A stretch of 64,000 nt of DNA from Bradyrhizobium sp. U87765 SZCCT0048 (GCF_018131225.1 NZ_JAFCMM010000002.1:248001-312000); one strand, 5' to 3'. Positions 23,265-32,321 are shown, counted from the stretch's first letter. Notes: generated by a model from the sequence alone, not told the origin. Made by a program: numbers and translations.

Positions 23265-26105
23265 GTGATTTTCAGCCGACATTCCCGTGCCAGCCGCCCG
23301 CACCCGTGGTGGATGGGCTTTCTGACGCTCGCCATCGTCGTCACAAGCCTCGCCCTGCCCTGCCGTGTCGCCGCGGCAGAGACGGACAGCATCGACCTCG
23401 CGGGGATCACCGACCATCGCGCGCTCGTGGGCTCGTTGTCGTTGCTCGAGGACCGCGACGGGCGGCTCTCCGCAACAGAGGCGCTCGGTCATCCGGGATG
23501 GCAGACGATCACGCCGCGCTCCATGGCGCGCGGCTACACGCGCTCGGCCATCTGGCTGCGCGGCGTGTTCGAGAACACCAGCCGTGCGCCGGTGACACGC
23601 TGGCTGTCGGTCGGCGCGCCGCGCCTCGAGGACGTGCGTTACTTCCGCTTCGCGCCGGGCGCGGACACGCCCTCGGAGACGATCCTGGCCGGCAACCGGT
23701 TGCCGCTCGACAGCCGCCCGGTGAAAGCGACGCGCTCGATATTTCCGATCACGCTCGCGCCCGGCGAACGTATCGTGGTGGCCGTGCGGGTGCAGAGCCG
23801 CTCGTCGGTGAGCCTGGAGCTCAGCCTGTGGACACCCGCCGCCTTCCAGGAAGCGGAGACGCCCGACACGCTGATCGAGATCCTGTTCATCGGCTCGATG
23901 GCGACGATGGCGATCTTCACCCTGGTGATGGGCCTCGTCCGGCGCGACCTGATTTTCCTCACGCTCGGCGCCGGAGCATTCGCCGAGATCGTCTACGACC
24001 TCGGCTTCCAGGGCCTGCTGTATCGCTACATCCTCACCGGCGGCGGCGAGGTCGTGCTGCGCACGCCCGCCGTGATGGGCGCCGTCGCCCATGTGCTGCT
24101 GTGCACGATGGGCGCCCTGTTCATCGGCATGTATCGCGTCGCCATCTGGCGAGCGATCCTCGGCCTGTTCAGTTGCGTCGTGCTCGCCGGCGCGGCCTAT
24201 GCCGTGATCGGCGACTATCGTGCCGCGGCCACCGGCCTGACGACGATCGAGGTCGTCTTTGAGGCCGTATGGATCATCGGCATCGTGGACTGCTGGCGGC
24301 GCGGCATGGGCAACGCCCGCCTGGTGCTGCTGGCGAGCGGCCCGGCCACGCTGCGGTTCTTCCTCTATCTCGGCCACATCCTCGGCGCCTGGCCCGCCTC
24401 CTGGTCGGTCGGCTCCGAGATCGCCTGGAACAACCTCACCGTGCTGTTGCTGCTGATCATGATCACGGTGGCGCACCTGCGCGAGATCCAGCGCGAGCGG
24501 GAGCGCACGCAGCACGAACTGCTCGACCTCAAGGAGCACGAGCGCGAACGCCTTCAGCAAGCCGTCGACGAACGCACCCGCGAACTGCAGGCCGCGCTGG
24601 CCGCCGCCGACGACGCCAACCGCGCCAAGTCCGACTTCCTCGCCGTCATGAGCCACGAGATTCGCACGCCGATGAACGGCATGCTCGGCGCCATCCATCT
24701 GCTCAAGTCGATGCCGCTCGCCGACGACGTCCGCACCACCGTCGGCGTGGCCGAGCGCACCGGCGCCGCGATGCTCGCGACCATTGGCGACATCCTCGAC
24801 TTCGCGCGCATCAGCGAAGGCCGCTTCGTCACCGACGCCGCCCCGTTCGACCTGCGCGCGCTGCTCGGTGATGTGCGGACGATCATGGCGCTGCGAGCAA
24901 CCCAGAAAGGCATCGCTCTCATCGTCGTCACCGATCCGACGCTGCCGGCCGCCGTGATCGGCGACGCCGACCGGCTACGCCAGATCCTGCTCAACCTCGT
25001 CGGCAACGCGATCAAGTTTACCGCAACCGGCGAGGTGCGCCTGGTGGCTGAGCCTGCTCCCCATCAGAACGATATCATCCGGCTGCGCGTCTCCGACACC
25101 GGCATCGGCATTGCCCCCGCCATGCTCGGCCAGCTGTTCGAGCCGTTCGTGCAGGCGGATGCCTCGATCGCCCGGCGTTTCGGCGGCACCGGCCTTGGCC
25201 TCGCCATCTGCCGGCGGCTGGCCGAAGCGATGGGGGGCCGCATCACCGCGGAGAGCACGCCTGGACGCGGCAGCACGTTCGAGGTTCATCTGCCCCTGCC
25301 GGCCACCGATCCCGACGACATCGCGATGCCCGCGTCGGCGGGCAACAGCATCGCGCGCACGGCGCGCCGCATTCTCGTCGTCGACGACGACGCCAACAAT
25401 CGCTTCGTGCTCACCGGATTGCTCCATGCGATGGGGCACCATGCACTCGAGGCGACCGACAGCGCGCAGGCGCTGGCGCTGCTGGCGCACCATCCGATCG
25501 ACGTGGTTCTCACCGACCTGCAGTTGCCCGATCTCGACGGCATGGCGCTGACCCGCGCCATCCGTGCGCTGCCCGGCGACATCGGATCCGTTCCAACCGT
25601 CGCGGTGAGCGCTGATGTCACCCCCGGGGTGATGGAGCGCTGCCTCGCCGCCGGCATGGACGGCTACCTGTCCAAGCCCGTGATGCCGGCGGACCTGCGA
25701 CGGACGATCGACGCCGTCTGCGCCGGCCGCCAGCCGGTCGCGCTGGCGCCCGTGGCGAACATCAGCCAGTTCCTGACGGAGGTCGAACAGGAGCTCGGCA
25801 CGGACATGGCGATCCAGCTGGTCGAGCAGGCGCTGGCGGCAATCGAACGGGGGGCTGCGGAGATCGCCGCTTCGCTGCGGCGTGGCGATCGCGATGCCGC
25901 CCGCCGGGCGACACATCGGCTGACCGGGTCGGCCGGACTCGCGGGCCTCGCAACGCTCAGCAAGGCTGCCGCGGCTCTCGAAGGCCGCCTCGCCGCGGCG
26001 ATGACCGACGATGTCGATGGCGCCGTCGCCGCGATGCTCGCGCTGGCCGAACGATCGGCGGATGAATTGCGAGGCGTCTACGCGACGCTGGCGCTGAAGC
26101 GATAG
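23265..26105 (+). CDS. Hybrid sensor histidine kinase with 7TMR-DISM sensor, receiver and Hpt domains
   Basis: This protein has about 946 residues. A signal-like segment precedes a periplasmic 7TMR-DISM extracellular domain (GWQTITPRSMARGYTRSAIWLR is typical), then seven membrane helices and a coiled coil (REIQRERERTQHELLDLK). Next come HisKA with SHEIRTPMNG (H464), an ATPase domain (NLVGNAIKFT, GTGLGLAI), a receiver (VVDDDANN; phospho-acceptor D751 in LTDLQLPD) and an Hpt domain (H884 in RATHRLTGSAG). DISM sensors often respond to carbohydrates or envelope ligands. GTG 23265 was chosen because it supplies basic residues before the hydrophobic leader; ATG 23313 is the alternative. Its 3' end overlaps the convergent regulator gene by 28 bases. 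Confidence 0.9.
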   Translation: MIFSRHSRASRPHPWWMGFLTLAIVVTSLALPCRVAAAETDSIDLAGITDHRALVGSLSLLEDRDGRLSATEALGHPGWQTITPRSMARGYTRSAIWLRGVFENTSRAPVTRWLSVGAPRLEDVRYFRFAPGADTPSETILAGNRLPLDSRPVKATRSIFPITLAPGERIVVAVRVQSRSSVSLELSLWTPAAFQEAETPDTLIEILFIGSMATMAIFTLVMGLVRRDLIFLTLGAGAFAEIVYDLGFQGLLYRYILTGGGEVVLRTPAVMGAVAHVLLCTMGALFIGMYRVAIWRAILGLFSCVVLAGAAYAVIGDYRAAATGLTTIEVVFEAVWIIGIVDCWRRGMGNARLVLLASGPATLRFFLYLGHILGAWPASWSVGSEIAWNNLTVLLLLIMITVAHLREIQRERERTQHELLDLKEHERERLQQAVDERTRELQAALAAADDANRAKSDFLAVMSHEIRTPMNGMLGAIHLLKSMPLADDVRTTVGVAERTGAAMLATIGDILDFARISEGRFVTDAAPFDLRALLGDVRTIMALRATQKGIALIVVTDPTLPAAVIGDADRLRQILLNLVGNAIKFTATGEVRLVAEPAPHQNDIIRLRVSDTGIGIAPAMLGQLFEPFVQADASIARRFGGTGLGLAICRRLAEAMGGRITAESTPGRGSTFEVHLPLPATDPDDIAMPASAGNSIARTARRILVVDDDANNRFVLTGLLHAMGHHALEATDSAQALALLAHHPIDVVLTDLQLPDLDGMALTRAIRALPGDIGSVPTVAVSADVTPGVMERCLAAGMDGYLSKPVMPADLRRTIDAVCAGRQPVALAPVANISQFLTEVEQELGTDMAIQLVEQALAAIERGAAEIAASLRRGDRDAARRATHRLTGSAGLAGLATLSKAAAALEGRLAAAMTDDVDGAVAAMLALAERSADELRGVYATLALKR

Positions 26106-26776
26106 CCGATGCCGGGCACGGTGACGATCAGCCGGGGCGCCCGCGCCGGATCGCCGAGCTTGCGCCGCACGCTGCTGACGATCACATCCACCACACGCGA
26201 TGGCCCGACGTCGCCATTGGACGCGAGCGCATCGAGCAGGTGAGCGCGCGACACGGTCCGCCCACCGGCCGCGATCAGCGTCGCCAGCACGTCGAATTCC
26301 GACGGCGTCAACGCCACGGCCTGCCCCTCGGCATTGGTCAGCACACGGGCAGCGGTCTCGAGGCTCCATCCTTCGAAACGAACGACACCGCTTGCTTCGG
26401 CGGGACGACCGAGCAGCGCCATCAGGCTGGCGGTGAGCTGCTGCGGATGGAATGGCTTGACCAGGTAGTCGTCGACCCCCAGTTCGGCCGCCACGGCACG
26501 GCTGGCCGCCGAATCGTCGCGCGTCGTGATGCAGATCGGCACGTCGAGCCGGGTGCGCAATTGTCGCACCAGCGCCAACCCTTCCTCGTCCGGCAGGCCA
26601 AGGTCGAGCGCGATGGCATCCACAGGCTGGCCCGGCACACGCAGCGCGGCGCGCATCTCGGCCGCTGTCGAGGCGACCGTCACCGCGACGCCTTCCTTCT
26701 CCAGATAGGCCGCCAGAAGCGTCTGCACGAAAACTTCGTCCTCCACGAGGAGAACCGTTGGACGCCGCTCTGTCAT
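26078..26776 (-). CDS. OmpR/PhoB-family response regulator
   Basis: This 232-residue regulator has a receiver domain with acidic pocket VEDE (residues 11-14), phospho-acceptor D58 in ALDLGLPD and the conserved lysine in YLVKPFHP. It is followed by a winged-helix effector domain (LTPSEFDVLATLIAAGGRTVSRAHLLDAL, then the wing GIGYRFSA). The product is a cytoplasmic DNA-binding protein that should accept phosphate through the Hpt domain of the convergent hybrid kinase. Its own promoter region (26777-26926) lacks the TGTAAA repeat seen before the autotransporters, so it is probably expressed independently. The cognate pairing and target genes are inferred from location. Confidence 0.93.
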   Translation of the reverse strand: MTERRPTVLLVEDEVFVQTLLAAYLEKEGVAVTVASTAAEMRAALRVPGQPVDAIALDLGLPDEEGLALVRQLRTRLDVPICITTRDDSAASRAVAAELGVDDYLVKPFHPQQLTASLMALLGRPAEASGVVRFEGWSLETAARVLTNAEGQAVALTPSEFDVLATLIAAGGRTVSRAHLLDALASNGDVGPSRVVDVIVSSVRRKLGDPARAPRLIVTVPGIGYRFSASVA

Positions 26777-26926
26777 GGTCTGCCGGTCAAGCCCCTGCCG
26801 AATCGTTGATTCGCGCCTCCTGCGTCCTTATTCCATCGAACCGCCCTTTGGCACCCCGAAAAATGGCGGTATGCGGCTGCCCTGCCATGCGGTCCGGCGC
26901 GGGCGACCCGCCGCCCTGGCCGGAGC

Positions 26927-27946
26927 CTAGCCTGAATCCTGGCCTCGCGCGGCGCCGCCAATCGAGCCAGCCTGATGGCTTGCGGCCGCATCCGGCGGGC
27001 TCATGGTGAGAAAGGCGCGGATCGCATCGAGCACCTGCCAGCGGTTTGTCTCCATCACCACCATGTGGGTGCCCTCGCCGATCTCGACCCAGCGGCGATA
27101 TGCGGCGTTGCTCAGCCGCAGGAACAGCGCCTGCATGCGCGGCAGCGGCACGTCGAGATCCCACTCGCCATGCAGCAGGAGCACCGGCACGGTGATCGCG
27201 GCCGGATCATAGAACGGCCGGCCAACGGCCCAGTACTCGCGGACGTCCTGGATGACGCCGGCCGGCGCGTTGACGATGCCGTCGCGGGCGTCGCGGTCGC
27301 TCGCGAGCATGACCTCAGCCCAGCGCTCGAACCACGCCGGCGGCAGGATCTCGTCATGGCGGTGCGCCGGCACGCCTTCCAGCCAGCGCGTGCGGAAAGC
27401 GCGGACGTCGAAGCGGCGATAGGCCTGCAGCGTGCCGCCGGGATCGATCCGTGGCGGGCCGTCGCTCAGCCACTGCGGCGCGATCAGCGTCAGTTTCTCG
27501 ATGCGCTCGTTATGCGCCGCGGTGTAGGCGCCCGAGACGGTGCCGCCCCACGACATGCCGATCAGCGACAGACGCGGCAGCCCGCGCGCGGCCAGAATGT
27601 GATCGATCGCGGTCGAGAGATCGCGCACCGCGACATCGGTGCGCACCTGCGGCGGCGCGGCGTCCGGCGCGCCGCGCATGCCTGGCGGCCGCGTCGAGGC
27701 GCCGAAGCCACGCACATTGAGCGCATGGACGTCGAAGCCGGCGTCCGCGAGGACATCCATGAACGCGCCCTGGCCGACATCGACATCGTAGAGGCTTTCC
27801 GCCGGCAGCGTCGCGCCATGCATCAGCAGGATGGTGGTGGCGGGCGTGAACGGCGCGCGGTCGGCGCGGTACTTGCGGCGGATGTGAAGTTCGATGCCGG
27901 GCTCGTCGGCAGCAATGAGACAATTCTCGGTGATGATGCGGGTCAT
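26927..27946 (-). CDS. Alpha/beta hydrolase
   Basis: This 339-residue protein has the alpha/beta-hydrolase fold. The oxyanion region is LMHGATLP (HG at 43-44), the nucleophile S132 lies in GMSWGG, the acid is probably in LLHGEWDLDVP, and the catalytic histidine is in EGTHMVVME. It is probably an esterase, lactonase or C-C hydrolase acting in the cytoplasm, since there is no signal peptide. Its ATG overlaps the stop of the metallo-hydrolase by 4 bases, so the two are translationally coupled and likely act on one substrate, possibly a lactone or ester. The divergent LysR gene beyond is the likely regulator. Confidence 0.9.
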   Translation of the reverse strand: MTRIITENCLIAADEPGIELHIRRKYRADRAPFTPATTILLMHGATLPAESLYDVDVGQGAFMDVLADAGFDVHALNVRGFGASTRPPGMRGAPDAAPPQVRTDVAVRDLSTAIDHILAARGLPRLSLIGMSWGGTVSGAYTAAHNERIEKLTLIAPQWLSDGPPRIDPGGTLQAYRRFDVRAFRTRWLEGVPAHRHDEILPPAWFERWAEVMLASDRDARDGIVNAPAGVIQDVREYWAVGRPFYDPAAITVPVLLLHGEWDLDVPLPRMQALFLRLSNAAYRRWVEIGEGTHMVVMETNRWQVLDAIRAFLTMSPPDAAASHQAGSIGGAARGQDSG

Positions 27947-28887
27947 CGCTGGGCGTCCTCGATCGATGGGGCGAACTGCCAGGTGAAGCCGCCGTCGCGG
28001 CGACGGACATGACCGGCAGAGGTTTCGGCGAAATGGGTGGAGAAGCACAGACCGCCGCTGTCGGCGGCCTGCGCCAGCAGCCAGCGTCGCGAGCGCTCGG
28101 CGGGCGCGATGAACTCGCAGTAGCCCGAGCGCAGATCGGGACGATAGACCTGCAGCGGATGATGCAGCACGTCGCCCATGAACCACGCCTCCTCGCCGCG
28201 CGAGCGCAGGCGGATCGAGGCGTGATCGATGCTGTGGCCGGGCGTCGGGTGAAACGACAGCCCCTCGGCGACCTCCGAACCGTCGACGACGATCGCCTGG
28301 CCGAGCCCCGCCGCGATCACCGGCTGCATGCTGTCGCGATAGACCAGCGGCAGCGGCGGGTGATCGGGCGGCCCCAGAGCGGCCGGCGGCAGATCCGGGG
28401 CCGGCGCGAGGCCGTCATTGCTCGCACCGTAGCGCGCCTCGATCGCCGAATAGAGGTGACGGGCGTTCGGGAATGTCGGCACCCACGCGCCGTCGCGCCA
28501 TGACGTGTTCCAGCCGACATGATCGGCGTGGATGTGGCTGATGAGCACGAGATCGACCTGCTCCGGCGCAACGCCGACCGCGCGCAGGTGATCGAGATAC
28601 GGCGTCCGAAGATCGTGCAGCTTGGGCGCCGCCGGCAGCGACTTGCCGTTGCCGGTCGCGGTATCGACCAGGATGGTCAGACCGGCGTGGCGCACCAGCC
28701 AGGAATGCGTGCCCTGCGCCAGGCGTCCCGTCGCACGGTTGTAGGAGCCCGCCGACAGCGACGGGCCGTGATCGCGCAGCGCCGCCGCGTCGAGATCGGG
28801 ATAGAGAACCGCCGGATCGGTGTCGTCCCAGCGCAGTTCGGGAATGCGGGTGATCAGCGCGTCGCCGACCCGGAACGAGTCTGCCAT
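27943..28887 (-). CDS. Metallo-beta-lactamase fold hydrolase
   Basis: This 314-residue protein has the dinuclear zinc motif HIHADH (H118, H120, D122, H123), a further ligand histidine in FHPTPGHSIDHAS, an aspartate in FMGDVLHHP and a late histidine in CFSTHF. This arrangement resembles N-acyl-homoserine lactonase and SDS-hydrolase relatives, but no substrate can be fixed. A GGAGG site stands 7 bases before the ATG at 28887; the longer frame upstream is ignored. It heads a two-gene minus-strand unit, divergent from a LysR gene. Confidence 0.92.
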   Translation of the reverse strand: MADSFRVGDALITRIPELRWDDTDPAVLYPDLDAAALRDHGPSLSAGSYNRATGRLAQGTHSWLVRHAGLTILVDTATGNGKSLPAAPKLHDLRTPYLDHLRAVGVAPEQVDLVLISHIHADHVGWNTSWRDGAWVPTFPNARHLYSAIEARYGASNDGLAPAPDLPPAALGPPDHPPLPLVYRDSMQPVIAAGLGQAIVVDGSEVAEGLSFHPTPGHSIDHASIRLRSRGEEAWFMGDVLHHPLQVYRPDLRSGYCEFIAPAERSRRWLLAQAADSGGLCFSTHFAETSAGHVRRRDGGFTWQFAPSIEDAQR

Positions 28888-28952
28888 GGCGGGCCTCCAA
28901 GATGATGGCGATGACGGTTGCCGTGTGATGAAAGGGAAGCTAGTGTCCGCCC

Positions 28953-28971
28953 ATCCATTACACAAATCGAT
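28953..28971. promoter_or_regulatory. Candidate LysR operator (ATT-N5-AAT dyad)
   Basis: ATCCATT (28953-28959), spacer ACACA, AATCGAT (28965-28971) form a dyad with one mismatch per arm, of the T-N11-A class bound by LysR regulators. It lies 8 bases before the LysR start and 66 bases upstream of the divergent metallo-hydrolase gene. This is the usual place for autorepression combined with activation of the neighbour. Confidence 0.45.
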
Positions 28972-28978
28972 CTGCCCA

Positions 28979-29944
28979 ATGCGCTCTATCGATCATTTCA
29001 ATCTGAGGTCGTTCGACCTCAACCTGCTGGTGGCGTTCGACGCGCTGATCACCGAACGCAGCGTGACGAAGGCCGCGCGCCGGCTGAAGCTCGGCCAGCC
29101 GGCGATGAGCCATGCGCTGTCGTCGCTGCGGCTGCTGCTCAACGACGAGATCCTGGTGCGCGTCGGCACCACCATGCAGCCGACGACGCGGGCGCTGGCG
29201 CTCGCGCCGCGCCTGCGCGAGCTGCTGGTCCAGATCCAGGGTGCGCTGACGCCGGAGGCGACGTTCGATCCGCTCAGGGAAGAGCGCATCGTCCGCCTCG
29301 GCTTCTCGTCAGAACTGGAGATCCTGCTGATGCCGGCGCTGACCGCGCACCTGCGCGAGCACGCACCGGGCATCCGACTGCTGACGCGCCTCACCGGCCG
29401 CAGCGACGTCCATGCGATGCTGGACAATGCCGAGCTCGATCTCGCCGTCGGCTGCTTCGACTTCGGCCTGGAACGCCATCGCGGTATCCGCCTGTTCGAA
29501 CAGACGCTGGCCTGCTGCTTCAATCCGGCGCTTGTGCGGATGCGGTTGCCGATCACCGAAGAGGCCTATGTGACGCGGCCGCACGCGCTGATGACGCTGA
29601 AGGACGACATCCACGGCTGCCTGTCCGAGGCGCTTGCGCGCATCGGCCGCGAGCTCAACGTCGCGCTCGCGGCATCGGACTTCCTGACCGTGCTGGCCGC
29701 CGCCGCCGAAGCGCCGGTCCTCGCGACGCTGCCGGCGCGCATGGCCCGCCTCTATGCGCCGCTGTTCGGCCTGACGATCGCCGCCGTGCCACTCGACCTG
29801 CGCGTGCCGGCGGTGGCGATGGTGTGGTCGGCGCGCAACGACCGCGATCCGGCGTCGGCATGGCTGCGCGAGGCCGTGCGCACCGTGCTGGCGGCGCGCG
29901 ACCTGCCGCAGGCGCGGCGGCGCGAGCGCAAGCTGACTGCCTGA
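28979..29944 (+). CDS. LysR-family transcriptional regulator, NodD/PcpR-like
   Basis: This is a 321-residue regulator. The helix-turn-helix is near the N-terminus (SVTKAARRLKLGQPAMSHALSSLRLLLNDEILVR), followed by the linker helix and the periplasmic-binding-like effector domain. The opening FNLRSFDLNLLVAFDALITERSVT is typical of the NodD/NahR/LinR branch, whose members sense aromatic compounds. Start 28979 matches that branch's usual N-terminus. It is divergent from the metallo-hydrolase/alpha-beta hydrolase pair and probably controls it. Confidence 0.93.
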   Translation: MRSIDHFNLRSFDLNLLVAFDALITERSVTKAARRLKLGQPAMSHALSSLRLLLNDEILVRVGTTMQPTTRALALAPRLRELLVQIQGALTPEATFDPLREERIVRLGFSSELEILLMPALTAHLREHAPGIRLLTRLTGRSDVHAMLDNAELDLAVGCFDFGLERHRGIRLFEQTLACCFNPALVRMRLPITEEAYVTRPHALMTLKDDIHGCLSEALARIGRELNVALAASDFLTVLAAAAEAPVLATLPARMARLYAPLFGLTIAAVPLDLRVPAVAMVWSARNDRDPASAWLREAVRTVLAARDLPQARRRERKLTA

Positions 29945-29960
29945 GACGGCGCAGGCGGCA

Positions 29961-30596
29961 TCAGCCCGGCAGCACCAGCGCGTGCAGCGGCTCGATGGTC
30001 GCGCTGTGGCGCAACGGCGGCTGCGCTTCGGGCGGCGCCTGCATGCCGACACGATCATGCCAGAATGTCGGCAGACCGACCCGCGCGGTGCCGACGAGAT
30101 CGTAGGCCGAGCCCGCGACGAACAGGCAGCGTTCCGGAACGACGCCAAGCTCGGACAGTCCCAACTGGTACGCTCGCGCGTCGGGCTTGTAGACACCGGC
30201 GCGCTCCGCGGTGACCACGACGTCGAATGGCACGCCGACGCAAGCCGCCGCGACGCGGCCAAGCCGCTCCGAGCAATTGGTGACGATGCCAAGGCGCACG
30301 CCGGCATCCTTCAGCGCGCGCAGCGTGTCCGTGACGCCGGGCCAGGGCTGCAGCTCGCCATAACGGGCGTCGAGCGCATCGGCGACGGAGCGCGGCAGGC
30401 CGACGGCGTCGGCGGCTTCGGCGACCAGCGTCTCATAGGGACGATAGCTGCCGGTGCGGTAGGTGATGCGAAGATATTCGGCGCGCCAAGCCCGCCCGGC
30501 CTCCGCGCCGCCGGCAACATCGTTCCACAGCGTCCAGCTGTCGAGCAGCGCGGTCAGCAGATCGAACAGGACGGCATCATAGCGGCGGGATGTCAT
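29961..30596 (-). CDS. HAD-superfamily hydrolase, 2-haloacid dehalogenase type
   Basis: This is a 211-residue HAD protein. Motif I reads VLFDLLTALLDS: the nucleophile is D12, but the second aspartate found in phosphatases is replaced by leucine, as in L-2-haloacid dehalogenases. Motif II is in GIVTNCS, motif III is the lysine in VYKPDARAY, and motif IV is in FVAGSAYDLVG. It may cleave a C-halogen bond or act on an unknown substrate. Its ATG overlaps the RidA-like stop by 4 bases, making it the last gene of a three-gene unit with RidA and the broken aldolase-like gene. Confidence 0.88.
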   Translation of the reverse strand: MTSRRYDAVLFDLLTALLDSWTLWNDVAGGAEAGRAWRAEYLRITYRTGSYRPYETLVAEAADAVGLPRSVADALDARYGELQPWPGVTDTLRALKDAGVRLGIVTNCSERLGRVAAACVGVPFDVVVTAERAGVYKPDARAYQLGLSELGVVPERCLFVAGSAYDLVGTARVGLPTFWHDRVGMQAPPEAQPPLRHSATIEPLHALVLPG

Positions 30597-31063
30597 GGTC
30601 CGGGCCTTTCGGTGATGGTCGCGGACAGCCGGCCTGCCGGTCGCGCCGCGATGGCGTCGATTTCGATGAGATGGCCGTGATGCAGCTCCGGCACCGGCAC
30701 GACGGCGCGTGCGGGACGGCTGGCGCCGAACGCCTCGGCATAGACGGCATTGAATGCGGGCCAGTGCGCGACGCCGACGATATAGGCCGTGACCTTCACC
30801 ACATCCTGCGGACCGCAACCCGCAGCCCTCAGGATCGCAAGAACATGGTCGAGCGCGCGCCGCGCCTGCTGCGCGAACGGCAGCGCCGGATTGTGCGTGC
30901 CATCGACGCCGCCCGGCAGCTGGCCGGACACGAACACCAGGTCGCGCCAGGCGGTCGCCTGCACATAGTGCCCGGCGGGCGTCGGCGCATCCGGCGTCGC
31001 GATCGCCGTGACGATATCGCCGGTCGTCGTCGCCATCTCCTTCGCCATCGTCATCGTCACCAT
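30593..31063 (-). CDS. RidA/YjgF family protein with intact catalytic arginine
   Basis: This is a Rid protein of about 156 residues. Its conserved region runs from HYVQATAWRDLVFVSGQLPGG to the final LIEIDAIAARP. Unlike the Rid protein at 8172, it keeps the arginine in RPARAVVPVP, so 2-aminoacrylate/enamine deamination is plausible. This fits an operon with a PLP amino-acid lyase, whose enamine products such proteins clear. Start 31063 overlaps the end of the upstream pseudogene by a few bases; ATG 31081 is possible but lies deeper in that gene. Confidence 0.88.
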   Translation of the reverse strand: MVTMTMAKEMATTTGDIVTAIATPDAPTPAGHYVQATAWRDLVFVSGQLPGGVDGTHNPALPFAQQARRALDHVLAILRAAGCGPQDVVKVTAYIVGVAHWPAFNAVYAEAFGASRPARAVVPVPELHHGHLIEIDAIAARPAGRLSATITERPGP

Positions 31064-32220
31064 CCCCGGATGCGCGGCCACGACGCCACCACCGCGTTGT
31101 CCGTGTCCAGCACCTCGTAGGCATCGTGCTGCGCGCCGGTGGCGCAGGCGTGGTTGGGCAGGATGCGCAGCCGCGTGCCGAGCGGCAGGTCCGGCAGACG
31201 CGCGCCGCTGCCGGGCCGCACCGCGACAATGCCGTGCTCCTGATTGGCGTCGATCACCATGAGATCGGGATACCGACGGCCCGCGGCGTCGCAGACGAGG
31301 CCATAGCCCTGGTCAACCGCCTGCCGCGCCGTGCCGCGATCGCGCGACAGCGCCATCCAGCCGGCATCGACGATGATCCATCCCTTGCTGCGCTAGTGTC
31401 CGATCACGCTGGTGAGCACCGACAGCGCGATGTCGTCCGGCGTGCAGACACCGACGCCGGCCTGAAACAGATCGAAGAACATGAACACGCCGGCCCGCAC
31501 CTCGGTGACGCCATCGAGACGGCGCGCGAAATGCGCCGTCGGCGTCGCGCCGACGCTGACCACCGGACATGGCAGCCCGGCGGCCCGCAGCAGCGTCGCG
31601 GCTCCAGCCGCCGCCGCGCGCTCGGCCTCCGCCGCCTCAGCCAGCGCATCGGGCGTGTGCAGGCCATAGCTGTCGCCGGCATGGGTGAGGACGCCGCGCA
31701 GCTCGGCGCCGCCGGCCTGAAGCGTGCGGCCGATCGCGACGAGCAGTGTCTCGTCATCGGGCAGCACGCCGGAGCGATGGCCGTCGGAATCGATCTCGAT
31801 CAGCACCGGCAGCCGCTCGCCGGTCGCGCAGACCGTCTCGACCACCGCTTGCGCCTGCGCGACGCTGTCGAGGATGACGGCAAGATCCGCATCGAGCTGG
31901 CGGCGGATGGTCACCACCCGCGCCAGCCTGTCCGGCGCGATGCCAACGCCATAGATCATGTCGCGCACGCCATGGGCAGCGAAATACTCGGCCTCGCGCA
32001 GCGTCGAGACCATCGCCGGTCCCGCCGGACCGGCGAGCGCCTCGCGCGCGACGTCGATGCTCTTGGCGGTCTTGAGATGGGGGCGCAACGCGACGCCGAA
32101 GGGTTCAAGGCGTGAGCGCAGCCGCGCGATGTTGTCGCGCAGCTTGCCGCGATCGAGCAGCAGGCATGGCGTGGCGAGGCTGGCGAGCGGCCGCGCAGGC
32201 GGCGGCGTGAGATGGGGCAC
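31057..32220 (-). pseudogene. D-threonine aldolase / D-serine dehydratase-like gene interrupted by an in-frame TAG
   Basis: This is a fold-type III PLP enzyme of the alanine racemase N-domain plus DSD1-like C-domain class. The GTG start at 32220 has GGAGA 7 bases upstream. The PLP lysine is K50 (RPHLKTAKS). Codon 276 of 387 (31395-31393) is TAG between ...TSVIGH and RSKGWIIVDAGWM; the frame continues unchanged to 31057. Family members have glutamine or similar there, so one C-to-T change (CAG to TAG) would explain it. The metal-binding NHACAT motif lies after the stop, so a truncated product would lack its metal site and be inactive. A sequencing error, suppression or readthrough are the alternatives. 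Confidence 0.85.
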
Positions 32221-32301
32221 GGCAGTGTCTCCGGGCAGCGGCGATGACGCCGAGACAACCACGGACCGGCCCGTGCTTCCATTTACATGTCGTGCATCCT
32301 C

Positions 32302-32321
32302 CATTAAGCTCGGGCTTAATG
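32302..32321. promoter_or_regulatory. Perfect palindrome overlapping the LysR start codon
   Basis: CATTAAGC (32302-32309), TCGG, GCTTAATG (32314-32321) is a perfect 8-base inverted repeat. Its right end contains the ATG of the LysR gene on the plus strand, and its left end is an ATG on the minus strand facing the aldolase-like gene. It is a strong candidate operator; binding there would also cover the translation start. Confidence 0.6.

Noticed and set aside
31057..31356. Separate 99-residue gene
   Set aside because: It is in the same frame as the upstream aldolase-like gene and carries that family's C-terminal motifs; it is the 3' part of one gene broken by TAG.
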